A stretch of DNA of 64,000 nt from Thalassotalea_H castellviae (GTDB taxonomy: Bacteria > Pseudomonadota > Gammaproteobacteria > Enterobacterales > Alteromonadaceae), in NCBI RefSeq assembly GCF_031846185.1, contig NZ_JAVRIF010000003.1, positions 485,528 to 549,527 of the forward strand, read 5' to 3'. Of this stretch, positions 55,468-64,000 are shown one piece after another (the first letter of the stretch is position 1; each line of letters opens with the position of its first letter). The notes under the pieces were generated by a model, which ran no database searches, had not been told where the DNA came from, and saw only the letters and a list, made by a program, of their open reading frames with translations. The position numbers and the translations under genes are program-made.

Positions 55468-55606
55468 CCGCCATTCTTTTTCATACTGATAGTTTTGAAA
55501 GTAAAAGCTTGAAAGCGTATTTAAGTCATTCTTTTGCATAGATAACGAAAAAGCTTCGAGCAATGATCTAATGCCAATTTATGGTTTTTATCGATGCGAA
55601 GAAAAC

Positions 55607-55632
55607 AAAAAGCCCGCTAAAGCGGGCTTTTT
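55607..55632. terminator. bidirectional terminator between convergent genes
   Basis: AAAAAGCCCGCT and AGCGGGCTTTTT form a perfect 12-base stem with a 2-base loop. It serves the MBL gene on the plus strand and the large lipoprotein gene on the minus strand. Confidence 0.85.
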
Positions 55633-55657
55633 AATTTGGTTATTTAGTTGTCATATA

Positions 55658-58600
55658 TTAATCAGGCATAAAATCTATCACTAGCTTTTTATCTGAATTA
55701 TTGTAATGTACAACGCGTTGATAATCCGCTGATAAATAAATGTCACCTGAGCCAGCGGTATAGCCTGTAGTCCAAACATTACTTTGATTCTCATCGTATT
55801 TCGCTAGAGTAAAAAAGCCAATACCAAAATCAAAGCGATAAAAATAACTATTATTTTGACTATCTGTGATCACTGCCACAGGACTGGTCAACGTATTGCC
55901 ATCTAATAAACCTTGTTCGGCAAATTCACCATCGTTATTGGTTGACCATTCAGAGGTGCTATTAACGGTATAAATGTTTCTACCGTCAGTACTGGTAGCA
56001 ATACCTGAAACTCCATTGGCATGGGCAGGGTTAATGTAGTCAAGTGTATTCATTACACTTATCGTACTTGCTGAGAAAGCATTATAAGAAAGTGTAAAAT
56101 GCTGTAAATTAAAGTCAGTCGCATTGTAGCTAATAAAGGTATTGCTTGTAGGTATCTTAGCTAAAGCCGCTGTAAAATACGCATTTTCATTATCCCAATA
56201 CTGTCTAGTTAATGACAGGTCAGCTAACTCTAACGCTTGAGTAATAACTACAGGTTTTCCTGATACATTGACAATTTTTGAGGGGGCATATTGAATATCA
56301 ATTAAATCACCATCTAATTGCTCGATAGAAAAATCAGCTAACGTGACTTGGTAATAATTTATCCGTGTTTGCTCTTGCTCATTTTCATCAAGATATGTTT
56401 CTGTATTTGATGCCAATAACAAAGTGCTGTCAGGGTTTATGACTAAGTTAGTTAAATCCACCTCAGCAAGTGGCGATTGAATACTCGTGACTTTACTCCC
56501 ATCAATAATGTTATACACATCAATGATATCGGTTTGAGCAACATATAAGTAAGGTCTCAGGGGATCTAACACCACGCCATTGCTATTTGGATTTATATCC
56601 TCAATAACTAGCTCTTCAAAATCTGCGGTATTAAAATTACCTTTACTTAAATTAACAGCGATTTGTCCATCATCACTTTCTCCTGGGGTTTGTGAAGATA
56701 ATGTGATGGTAGCAGTATATAAACCTGCATCGGTTAATATCGTTGGATCGGCTATAACAGTTAACGTGTTATTGTCAGTATCGGCTGTTAATGTTAACCA
56801 ATCGACATCAGTTTGTGCTTGCCATGCTACCTTACTAGCTTTATTCGTCAGAATATCAACGGTATGATTTAGCGTTGATTTATCTGCATGAGCACTGAAA
56901 GCAAGTGCAGGAAAACTGGAATAGAGTCTTACTTCATCGATCGCAATTTCAACTGAAATCGTGGTAGCAGTATGACTTTGATTATCAGATACGGTAATTG
57001 TGCCATTAAATAACCCCCAACCTGAGAGGTTATTTTCATCAATGTCGACCGTAATGATTAACTGGCCATCAACTTCGGATGTACTAACAACAAACCAATC
57101 TTCACTCGCTTGAACTTGCGATAAATCACTAATACCAGATACTGTGAATTGTTGACTGTCTATGTTGCTATCGCCGAAAGTCGCCTTAAAAGCAAGATTA
57201 CTAACCGACAATTGTATTTGTTCAACATTAATAATTTCAATCTGGTTAGCGTTACTCGTATTTAGCACGATGCGCTTATCGTCATAAGACAAGGTTATAT
57301 CAGACGGTTGCTGTCCTTGTGTTGCAACGGTATTAATTAATGTTTGCTCCTCATCATAAATATCGATAATAAAGCCTGCCGTTTGCGTAAAGCGAGCATA
57401 ATGAGCACGATTATTATGTGATTTGGTTAGCGCTAAGGTAACACTATCTTCTGCTTGTTCTAGTAAGCCATTATCAGTAAATGTTTCGCCGTCAAAGCTT
57501 ATCCATTCACTTGTTGGGCTAATAGCATAAATTCCACTTTCATTGTCATCAACGATAAACCGGCTGATAGCTTGGTTTTCTGCTAATAATTCTGGTCGGT
57601 ATTGATGGCTTTGTTCAACAACAATGGCTTGTGTAGTGAAATCATTGATTTTTGCTGTATAACGCTTAAAGCTTGAGTCTGTTAAATCTAATGCATAAAA
57701 CGCTTGGCTATTGCGTGCTTGGTCTACTTGATTAGTAATATACGCATTTTGATTATCCCAAAAAATGCGCTGTAAATTTTCATCAGCAAATTCTAACGCT
57801 TGGGTGACGACAAAATGGCGACCAGCAAAACTCACAAATTGAATAGGTTCATATTCAATGCTGGCATCAGTGATTTGGGTTACTGAATAATCGCTAAGAT
57901 TAATGTGATACCTATGGGTCACCGTACTTGTTGTTTCATCTTCGCCAACAATAGTTTCATCAGCTTTGGCTAATAATATGGTGCCATCAGGATGAATAAC
58001 AAATTGCTCTAACAACGTTTCTGCTGGTGATACATCAACCGTTGTTATTAATTCTCCAGTGTATTGATGATAAACATGTAACTGATTATTCGTGCCAATA
58101 TAAATTTGAGGTGTTCGAGGTGAGGTAATTAACGCATTCGCGTTCGCTGTTAATTCTTCAAGAATGATATTTTCGCTTGTTTCATCGGATTGATAAAAAG
58201 AAAGTGCAATGGTTTCAGCAACCACACTTTCATCAATCATGCCTTCTTCATCAATGGCGTTGATAGTGATCACGGCATTATTTTGCGCTTCGGTAAAGCT
58301 TGCATCCGATTTTACACTGACCAATAGTTCGCCTGAAATATTGGTTTTGGTTAAATCAAGCCAATCAACATCACTGCTCGCCTGCCAATTGATAGTTGTT
58401 GGGCTGTTTGAGTTGATCATTAATGATTTCGATGTGGCGCTGATATTGGCAAGTTTGCTCAATGACAGGCTAGCTTGATTACTATAAAGATAATGTCGGT
58501 CTAAACCTAGTTCGACAGGGACTCGTTTACTATCACCGGTTGTCGTTTCGGTTAAGGTGATATTGGCTTGGTAAAGTTGCGCACTAGTAAACTCTGAAAT

Positions 58601-59200
58601 ATTTGGTGTTACGACGATTACACCATTGCCAGTACCTTGTGTGACATCTAATCTTAACCAGTCAACATCTGTTTCTGCGGTCCAAACATTTGATTCACTG
58701 GTAATTGAAAGCGACAGTGGCGCTATTTCGGTATCACCTAGTGTGCCGCGAAAACTTAATAGTTCACTATCGGTAATAAGTTGCCAGACAAGTAATGAAA
58801 CGTCGATGTCATGGTGAACTAGATTAACCTTATCAACATCGCCAGTAGATAACCTAATGGTAGTGTTATAAAGGTTAGGGATAATGTTTTCGGCATTATT
58901 AACATCAATATATAAGGTAGCAGAATTTGCTGTTACATTTTCTGTTCTGAACGTTAACCAAGATGCAATTTCGGCATCAGGGGCAAAGCCGACTAATAAG
59001 CCGTTACCTTCAAACGTCACATCAACTTTATAGGAGTCGTCAGAAACCTGTAAAAATTCGTTGGTAAAGTTAACCGCAGAAGTATCCGCTGAAATAGTAT
59101 AATTTGGTGATTTATCACTTGAACCACCACAGGCTTGCAGCACAGTAGCTAGCGTGAAAAATAAAGTTATACGAATAAAATTGTATAGATGTTCCTTCAT
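55658..59200 (-). CDS. large lipoprotein with BACON-like repeats and internal duplication
   Basis: The product has 1180 residues from ATG 59200; an in-frame start at 59239 adds an unlikely leader, while 59200 has AGGGAAATG nearby and gives a lipobox (LQAC, Cys24). The mature part has repeated beta domains with a tryptophan signature (WTAETDVDWLRLDVTQGTG, WQASSDVDWLDLT, WQAQTDVDWLTLTADT), the pattern of BACON-type Ig-like domains. Each half then has a propeller-like region. The segment VVTQALEFADENLQRIFWDNQNAYIT in half 1 is matched by VVITQALELADLSLTRQYWDNENAYFT in half 2, so the gene arose by tandem duplication. The function is unknown; carbohydrate or surface binding is only a guess. Confidence 0.8.
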   Translation of the reverse strand: MKEHLYNFIRITLFFTLATVLQACGGSSDKSPNYTISADTSAVNFTNEFLQVSDDSYKVDVTFEGNGLLVGFAPDAEIASWLTFRTENVTANSATLYIDVNNAENIIPNLYNTTIRLSTGDVDKVNLVHHDIDVSLLVWQLITDSELLSFRGTLGDTEIAPLSLSITSESNVWTAETDVDWLRLDVTQGTGNGVIVVTPNISEFTSAQLYQANITLTETTTGDSKRVPVELGLDRHYLYSNQASLSLSKLANISATSKSLMINSNSPTTINWQASSDVDWLDLTKTNISGELLVSVKSDASFTEAQNNAVITINAIDEEGMIDESVVAETIALSFYQSDETSENIILEELTANANALITSPRTPQIYIGTNNQLHVYHQYTGELITTVDVSPAETLLEQFVIHPDGTILLAKADETIVGEDETTSTVTHRYHINLSDYSVTQITDASIEYEPIQFVSFAGRHFVVTQALEFADENLQRIFWDNQNAYITNQVDQARNSQAFYALDLTDSSFKRYTAKINDFTTQAIVVEQSHQYRPELLAENQAISRFIVDDNESGIYAISPTSEWISFDGETFTDNGLLEQAEDSVTLALTKSHNNRAHYARFTQTAGFIIDIYDEEQTLINTVATQGQQPSDITLSYDDKRIVLNTSNANQIEIINVEQIQLSVSNLAFKATFGDSNIDSQQFTVSGISDLSQVQASEDWFVVSTSEVDGQLIITVDIDENNLSGWGLFNGTITVSDNQSHTATTISVEIAIDEVRLYSSFPALAFSAHADKSTLNHTVDILTNKASKVAWQAQTDVDWLTLTADTDNNTLTVIADPTILTDAGLYTATITLSSQTPGESDDGQIAVNLSKGNFNTADFEELVIEDINPNSNGVVLDPLRPYLYVAQTDIIDVYNIIDGSKVTSIQSPLAEVDLTNLVINPDSTLLLASNTETYLDENEQEQTRINYYQVTLADFSIEQLDGDLIDIQYAPSKIVNVSGKPVVITQALELADLSLTRQYWDNENAYFTAALAKIPTSNTFISYNATDFNLQHFTLSYNAFSASTISVMNTLDYINPAHANGVSGIATSTDGRNIYTVNSTSEWSTNNDGEFAEQGLLDGNTLTSPVAVITDSQNNSYFYRFDFGIGFFTLAKYDENQSNVWTTGYTAGSGDIYLSADYQRVVHYNNSDKKLVIDFMPD

Positions 59201-59407
59201 ACATTTCCCTATTGTTGTTAACAGCTTATCGGGTATCATTTTCTAATATTTTGCGCGATTCTTTCTCTAATGTAAAAACTTATCATAATTTATTCATCAA
59301 ATATGATTTTTTCTTGCGTTGTGGGTAGAATAGTTAGAGGTTTTGCACTAAATTGGTCGGCCTTGTGTATTAAGCGAACAATAATTAGATTAGCAGATTA
59401 AAAAACT

Positions 59408-59860
59408 TTGAATAAAGCCATTTTACATAAAGGAATCGACTTACTTTCTAGGCGAGAGCACTCGGAGCTTGAACTTCGAAATAAATTGCGACTTCGTGAA
59501 TTTCAAGACAGTGAAATTACACCTGTCATTGATTTTCTTGTGGAAAATGATTATTTGAATGAAGCAAGGTTTGCCGATAGCGTTTATCGAACTCGGCTTA
59601 ATAAGGGCTATGGTAAACGTTTTATTGAAAATGAACTTGCCCAGAAAGGAGTAAGTTCTCGCGATATTAACGCGGCTGCTCAAGCGTTAGAGATTAATTG
59701 GTACCATCAAGTAGAAGTTGTTTATAAAAAACGTTTTAATCATGCACCAATTACAGAACAAAAAGACAAAGCAAAACGTATAAGATTTTTACAATATCGT
59801 GGCTTTTCAACCGATGAAATTTTCACGGTCATCAATGAAGAAGAACATAATGACGGTTAA
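59408..59860 (+). CDS. recX: recombination regulator RecX
   Basis: The 150-residue protein starts at TTG 59408 and has the RecX three-helix repeats: LLSRREHSELELRNKL, VIDFLVENDYLNEARFADSVYR, LNKGYGKRFIENELAQKGVS, and RIRFLQYRGFSTDEIFTVI. It binds and inhibits RecA filaments. recA, its normal upstream neighbour, is absent; the large lipoprotein lies there on the other strand. alaS follows 70 bases later. Confidence 0.88.
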   Translation: MNKAILHKGIDLLSRREHSELELRNKLRLREFQDSEITPVIDFLVENDYLNEARFADSVYRTRLNKGYGKRFIENELAQKGVSSRDINAAAQALEINWYHQVEVVYKKRFNHAPITEQKDKAKRIRFLQYRGFSTDEIFTVINEEEHNDG

Positions 59861-59930
59861 CTAATTATTATTCGATAATGATGAGTTAATTGACTTAATA
59901 GATTTAATTTTAAAAAATTTGGATACCCCT

Positions 59931-62555
59931 ATGATCAAAACCAGTGCCGATTTAAGAAAAGCATTCTTAGATTTTTTTGCATCAAAGCAACATCAAATTG
60001 TCCCGAGCAGCTCGCTTGTTCCTGGTAACGATGCCACTTTACTTTTTACGAATGCCGGGATGGTGCAATTTAAAGATGTATTTTTAGGCGCTGACAAACG
60101 AAGTTACACCCGAGCCACGTCTTCGCAACGCTGTGTTCGAGCCGGTGGTAAACACAATGACCTAGAAAACGTTGGTTATACTGCTCGCCATCATACTTTC
60201 TTTGAAATGTTAGGTAATTTTAGTTTTGGTGATTACTTCAAAGAAGAAGCAATTACCTTCGCCTGGGAATTTTTAACTAAAGTGTTAAAGCTACCAGAAG
60301 ATAAATTACTCGTTACTATTTATGAAACTGATGAAGAAGCTTTTCAGATTTGGGCGAATAAAATAGGGGTGCCGGAAGAAAAAATTATCCGCATTGGCGA
60401 TAAGTCAGCAGATAAAAAATATGAATCTGATAACTTTTGGTCGATGGGCGATACTGGTCCTTGTGGTCCTTGTAGTGAAATTTTCTATGATCATGGCGAA
60501 CATATTTGGGGAGGGCCTCCAGGCTCGCCAGAAGAAGATGGTGATCGTTTCATAGAAATTTGGAACATCGTTTTCATGCAGTTTAATCGTCAAGCGTCTG
60601 GTGAAATGAGCCCATTACCTAAGCCTTCAGTGGATACGGGGATGGGGTTAGAGCGTATTGCAGCAATTCTACAAGGTGTTCATAGCAACTACGAAATTGA
60701 TATTTTCCAAGCATTAATAAAAGATACGGCTAAATTATTAGATTGTGCTGATCTTGAACATAAATCATTACGCGTTATTGCTGATCATATCCGTTCATGT
60801 AGCTTTTTAATTGTAGATGGTGTTATGCCCGCTGGCGATGGAAGAGGTTATGTATTGCGACGTATTATTCGTCGTGCCGTAAGACACGGCCATAAACTTG
60901 AGGCTAAATCACATTTCTTTTATCGCTTAGTCTCTTCATTGATTGAACAAATGGGTGAGGCTTATCCTGAACTTGTTGCGCAAAAACATATCATTGAAAA
61001 AATCTTGCGTATTGAAGAAGAACAATTTGAAAAAACATTAGATCGAGGGATGGCGTTACTTGAAGATATTTTAACGGATTTAGATGGTGATACGATCAGC
61101 GGTGAAGATGTCTTTAAACTTTATGATACTTATGGCTTTCCTGCCGATTTAACGGCTGATATTGCCCGTGAACGTGATTTAAAAATAGATGAACAAGGTT
61201 TTGACGAGGCGATGAAGCAGCAACGTGAGCGTGCTCAACAAGCCAGTCAGTTTGGTACCGATTATAATGAACAATTAAAGTCGGACAAACACACATCGTT
61301 TAAAGGCTATACTAATTCTTCATATTCTGCGACCGTGATCGAACTGTTTGATAACGAAGGTAGTGTCAATGTTCTACAAGCGGGAGCATCAGGGATTGTC
61401 GTTTTAGATAATACCCCTTTTTATGCGGAGTCGGGTGGCCAAGTAGGCGATAGCGGTTTAATTATTACTGACCAAGGAGCTTTTGAGGTTTCAGACACCG
61501 TTAAAGTCGGTAATGCATTTGCTCATCGAGGTGTTGCTAAAGCTCCAATTCAATTAAATGCTCGAGTTAACGCTGAAATTGATACGGCTCGACGGGCAGC
61601 AATCGTTAAAAATCATACCGCAACACATATATTACATGCTGCGCTAAGAAAAGTTTTAGGTGAGCATGTCACGCAGAAAGGTTCGTTATGTGATGCTGAA
61701 AAATTACGCTTTGATTTTTCTCATTTTGAAGCCGTAACGCCAACCGAATTAAATGAAATTGAACGCTTAGTAAACCAAGAAATACGTCAAAACCATGCCC
61801 GTGATACTCAATTGATGCAAATTGATGAAGCAAAAGAAAAAGGCGCAATGGCACTGTTTGGTGAAAAATATGACGATGAAGTAAGAGTGGTGACGTTAGG
61901 TGACTTTTCTACTGAGCTTTGTGGTGGCGTTCACGTTAATAGAACTGGAGATATTGGGCTTGTTAAAATCGTTTCAGAATCAGGTATTGCGGCTGGCGTT
62001 CGTCGTATTGAAGCCGTTTCAGGCGAAGGAGCACTAGCTTATATCGATCAACAAGCTAATACTCTTGCTTCAATTGCCGGTTTAGTAAAATCTGATGTGG
62101 CAGGTTCCATTGAAAAGGTCGAGCAAGTATTAAGTAAAAATAAGCAATTGGAACGAGATATCGCAGCTTTAAAACAGCAATTAGCTGCGCAAGCAGGGTC
62201 TGATTTAATTAACCAAGTTATTGAGATTAATGGCGTGAAAGCGTTAATTGCTGAACTTGATGGCGTTGCCTCGAAAGATCTGCGCGGTATGTTAGATGAA
62301 CTGAAAGTGAAAATAGGCTCTGGTATTATCATGCTTGCGACATCGAATGATGGCAAAGTTGGTTTGATAGCGGGTGTTACTAAAGATTTAACCGGAAAAG
62401 TTAAAGCCGGTGAACTCGTTAATATGGTGGCTCAGCAAGTCGGTGGTAAAGGTGGTGGGCGCCCTGACATGGCACAAGCCGGAGGAAGTAAGCCTGAAAA
62501 TATTTCTCAAGCACTTGCTTCAGTAAACGCTTGGTTAGCTGAAAAATTAACGTAA
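59931..62555 (+). CDS. alaS: alanyl-tRNA synthetase
   Basis: The product has 874 residues from ATG 59931; a TTG at 59919 is not needed. The class II catalytic domain begins at once (LFTNAGMVQFKDVFLG), and the editing domain has the zinc ligands of HTATHILHA and CGGVH. A C-terminal coiled coil and DHHA1-type part follow (GGKGGGRPDMAQAGG). It charges tRNA-Ala and hydrolyses mischarged Ser or Gly. The order recX-alaS-csrA is that of E. coli. Confidence 0.97.
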   Translation: MIKTSADLRKAFLDFFASKQHQIVPSSSLVPGNDATLLFTNAGMVQFKDVFLGADKRSYTRATSSQRCVRAGGKHNDLENVGYTARHHTFFEMLGNFSFGDYFKEEAITFAWEFLTKVLKLPEDKLLVTIYETDEEAFQIWANKIGVPEEKIIRIGDKSADKKYESDNFWSMGDTGPCGPCSEIFYDHGEHIWGGPPGSPEEDGDRFIEIWNIVFMQFNRQASGEMSPLPKPSVDTGMGLERIAAILQGVHSNYEIDIFQALIKDTAKLLDCADLEHKSLRVIADHIRSCSFLIVDGVMPAGDGRGYVLRRIIRRAVRHGHKLEAKSHFFYRLVSSLIEQMGEAYPELVAQKHIIEKILRIEEEQFEKTLDRGMALLEDILTDLDGDTISGEDVFKLYDTYGFPADLTADIARERDLKIDEQGFDEAMKQQRERAQQASQFGTDYNEQLKSDKHTSFKGYTNSSYSATVIELFDNEGSVNVLQAGASGIVVLDNTPFYAESGGQVGDSGLIITDQGAFEVSDTVKVGNAFAHRGVAKAPIQLNARVNAEIDTARRAAIVKNHTATHILHAALRKVLGEHVTQKGSLCDAEKLRFDFSHFEAVTPTELNEIERLVNQEIRQNHARDTQLMQIDEAKEKGAMALFGEKYDDEVRVVTLGDFSTELCGGVHVNRTGDIGLVKIVSESGIAAGVRRIEAVSGEGALAYIDQQANTLASIAGLVKSDVAGSIEKVEQVLSKNKQLERDIAALKQQLAAQAGSDLINQVIEINGVKALIAELDGVASKDLRGMLDELKVKIGSGIIMLATSNDGKVGLIAGVTKDLTGKVKAGELVNMVAQQVGGKGGGRPDMAQAGGSKPENISQALASVNAWLAEKLT

Positions 62556-62583
62556 ATATTTCAAGAAACTATTTACCCATTAG

Positions 62584-62613
62584 AAAAAGGAAACGCTATT
62601 TGTTTCCTTTTTT
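62584..62613 (+). terminator. rho-independent terminator of alaS
   Basis: AAAAAGGAAAC (62584-62594) and GTTTCCTTTTT (62602-62612) around a 7-base loop form a terminator 29 bases after the alaS stop. The following stretch to 62971 is AT-rich and must contain the csrA promoter, but no element stands out. Confidence 0.85.
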
Positions 62614-62971
62614 ATTATCTAGTGTTTACTGATTTAGGAATGAATAACTTCTTATCATTTGTTAATGCTTAGTTAATGAGCGTTTATTGTTTCATTAATC
62701 GTTACATTTAATTGTAAAAAAAGGCCTTTTTAACTGTACCATCCCAATAACCTTGCTAAAATAAAAGTAATTGGTGTGAAATTATTTGAATGGTAAACAG
62801 AAAATACTAGCGTTTTGTTTACTTTTTATTTGATGTGTCGACTATTTTGATGGTTTTTTATTAAACTTATTCTGAGTAACTATCGTACTACATACCAATT
62901 TTTATACTAAATTTATTACTAGCTTATATTTATTTAGTGGATCCCGTTTACAAATATAAAGGAAATTAGGA

Positions 62972-63169
62972 ATGTTAATATTAACGCGTCGAGTTGGAGA
63001 AACTTTGATGATTGGTGATGATGTTACTGTCACTGTCTTGGGTGTTAAAGGTAATCAAGTTCGCATTGGTGTTAATGCGCCAAAAGAAGTCTCAGTGCAT
63101 CGAGAAGAGATTTATATGCGAATTCAGTCAGAAAAAGGGGATAACGAAGCTTCTGGCAATAAGTTCTAA
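62972..63169 (+). CDS. csrA: carbon storage regulator CsrA
   Basis: The 65-residue protein matches CsrA closely: MLILTRRVGETLMIGDDVTVTVLGVKGNQVRIGVNAPKEVSVHREEIY, with RNA-binding Arg44-like residues in the beta strands and HREEIY. It is a dimeric RNA-binding regulator that blocks ribosome binding sites with GGA motifs. Its own leader has AAAGGAAATTAGGAATG with two GGA triplets, compatible with autoregulation. A terminator and tRNA genes follow. Confidence 0.97.
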   Translation: MLILTRRVGETLMIGDDVTVTVLGVKGNQVRIGVNAPKEVSVHREEIYMRIQSEKGDNEASGNKF

Positions 63170-63184
63170 AATAACGCATTCAAT

Positions 63185-63212
63185 AAAAAAGTCGGCAGTA
63201 GCCGGCTTTTTT
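63185..63212 (+). terminator. rho-independent terminator of csrA
   Basis: AAAAAAGTCGGC (63185-63196) and GCCGGCTTTTTT (63201-63212) pair with one G-T pair around AGTA, 15 bases after the stop. Confidence 0.85.
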
Positions 63213-63365
63213 ATATGTTTGAGAAAATGGTTATAATATTATGGTGATGAAAATAGCAAAAAATGCCTGATTTATAGTCTGGTTGGCTGATTTCTCAGCA
63301 AACAAAAATAAAAGCTAAAAAATCGTTTGACTTATTTTTAAGATCCATTAATATTCGCACCCACT

Positions 63366-63457
63366 GGTGAGCTGGCCGAGTGGCTGAAGGCGCTCCCCTG
63401 CTAAGGGAGTATCGGCGTTAAACCCGATCGAGAGTTCGAATCTCTCGCTCACCGCCA
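63366..63457 (+). tRNA. tRNA-Ser (anticodon GCT)
   Basis: The 92-base gene has the acceptor arms GGTGAGC and GCTCACC, discriminator G, encoded CCA, and the long variable arm of class II tRNAs. The anticodon stem CTCCC/GGGAG encloses CTGCTAA, so the anticodon is GCT (reads AGC and AGU). In E. coli the homologous serV also follows csrA. Confidence 0.97.
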
Positions 63458-63485
63458 TCTTTTATCTAGATGTTAAATAGATTAA

Positions 63486-63727
63486 TACGAACATAGTTCG
63501 TCATCTTTTATCTCAGATGTAAAACATAGTATATTGCGAGCATGTAGATTAGTTGGATAGACTTATCTTGTGCTAGCAGCTACGAACATAGTTCGTCATC
63601 TTTTACCTCAGATGTAAAACATAGTATATTGCGGACATGTAGATTAGTTGGATAGACTTAACTTGTGCTAGCAGCTACGAACATAGTTCGTCATCTTTTA
63701 TCTCAGATGTAAAACATAGTATATTGC
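63486..63727 (+). repeat. 95-bp tandem repeats with decayed tRNA-Arg sequence
   Basis: Units at 63486-63580 and 63581-63675 are nearly identical, and a third starts at 63676 and runs into the intact tRNA-Arg at 63728. Each unit holds TACGAACATAGTTCG, then CATCTTTTAT(C/T)TCAGATG, then a stretch resembling the 5' half of tRNA-Arg (GTAGATTAGTTGGATAGA for GTAGCTCAGCTGGATAGA) up to CTACGAAC. They look like decayed copies from tandem duplication of the tRNA-Arg unit. Confidence 0.8.
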
Positions 63728-63804
63728 GGACGCGTAGCTCAGCTGGATAGAGTACCTGGCTACGAACCAGGCGGTCGCAGGTTCGACTCCTGCCGCGTCC
63801 GCCA
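63728..63804 (+). tRNA. tRNA-Arg (anticodon ACG), copy 1
   Basis: The 77-base gene has acceptor arms GGACGCG and CGCGTCC, discriminator G, encoded CCA, and anticodon stem CCTGG/CCAGG around CTACGAA. Anticodon ACG, whose A is converted to inosine, reads CGU, CGC and CGA. E. coli carries argVYZQ at the same place after serV. Confidence 0.97.
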
Positions 63805-63908
63805 CTTTTACTTTTTAGTAAAGTGGTTAAAAATAAGTAGTACAGCTAGTATTAAAGCTGATAAAATAAATACTATCCTGAACTCGGATATAAAAGAAAT
63901 GTTACCGC

Positions 63909-63985
63909 GGACGCGTAGCTCAGCTGGATAGAGTACCTGGCTACGAACCAGGCGGTCGCAGGTTCGACTCCTGCCGCGTCCGCCA
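63909..63985 (+). tRNA. tRNA-Arg (anticodon ACG), copy 2
   Basis: The sequence is identical to copy 1 over all 77 bases, separated by a 104-base spacer that does not contain the 95-bp repeat. Further copies may follow beyond the window edge. Confidence 0.97.
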
Positions 63986-64000
63986 CATTAGCTTTGCTAG

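Noticed and set aside
56580..58817. Plus-strand frames inside the large lipoprotein gene
   Set aside because: They are complements of repeated beta domains, have no ribosome sites and lack any family pattern.
63486..63985. Regular repeats resembling a CRISPR array
   Set aside because: The units are 95 bp and direct tandem copies without unique spacers, and they contain tRNA-Arg sequence; no cas genes are near.

Overview
The window is 64 kb of an AT-rich chromosome that looks like a marine gammaproteobacterium of the order Alteromonadales, probably Colwelliaceae (Colwellia/Thalassotalea-like). The reasons are the complete Na+-translocating NADH:quinone reductase operon with apbE and nqrM, the FabV-type enoyl reductase, a DctQMP TRAP transporter, two large TonB-dependent receptors, c-di-GMP proteins, and E. 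coli-like blocks (dsbC-recJ-prfB-lysS and recX-alaS-csrA-tRNA-Ser-tRNA-Arg). The species call is inference; no 16S rRNA gene is present.

Layout. 1-3.8 kb: the tail of a membrane protein, a PepSY/NqrF-like fusion reductase, a Met/His-rich secreted protein, a secreted cytochrome c, an NTF2-like secreted protein and a decayed gene; it reads as a small extracytoplasmic redox or metal cluster. 3.8-8.3 kb: a GntR/UTRA regulator divergent from a TonB-dependent receptor, with TGTATA palindromes between them, then an IS3-family remnant. 8.3-10.2 kb: a periplasmic solute-binding protein, a secreted cupin and a VOC protein. 10.4-17.2 kb: two overlapping TPR/GGDEF genes (the first catalytically degenerate), parC and an EAL gene. 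17.2-20.1 kb: two small conserved proteins, transaldolase and yaaA. 20.2-24.2 kb: a TonB receptor with an STN domain and its FecR-like partner, with no sigma factor beside them. 24.4-32.1 kb: srmB, fldB, dsbC, recJ, prfB (with the programmed +1 frameshift) and lysS. 32.2-41 kb: a GDSL hydrolase, a DUF3667 protein, a YkvA-like protein, a 56-residue membrane protein missed by ordinary length cut-offs, an AmpG-like permease, a cyclophilin, yajG, rlmG, an AlkB-like dioxygenase with an unusual start, and bolA. 41.1-45.6 kb: TRAP transporter genes and fabV. 46-53.4 kb: nqrABCDEF-apbE-nqrM. 53.5-59.2 kb: dinB, a metallo-beta-lactamase-fold protein and a large lipoprotein with an internal duplication. 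59.4-64 kb: recX, alaS, csrA, tRNA-Ser(GCT) and two identical tRNA-Arg(ACG) genes, preceded by 95-bp tandem repeats that carry decayed tRNA-Arg sequence.

How the genes work together. nqrABCDEF makes the sodium pump; apbE attaches FMN to the SGAT threonines of NqrB and NqrC, and nqrM is the dedicated maturation factor, so the block is self-sufficient. The N-terminal cluster reuses the NqrF electron-input module behind a PepSY membrane anchor, next to a secreted cytochrome c. The GGDEF/GGDEF/EAL genes flanking parC suggest local c-di-GMP signalling. The rest is mostly housekeeping. I see no prophage, CRISPR array or defence island. The least explained items are the PepSY-NqrF cluster, the GntR palindrome array, the nqrA leader hairpin, the FecR/receptor pair without sigma factor, and the tRNA-Arg pseudo-repeats.
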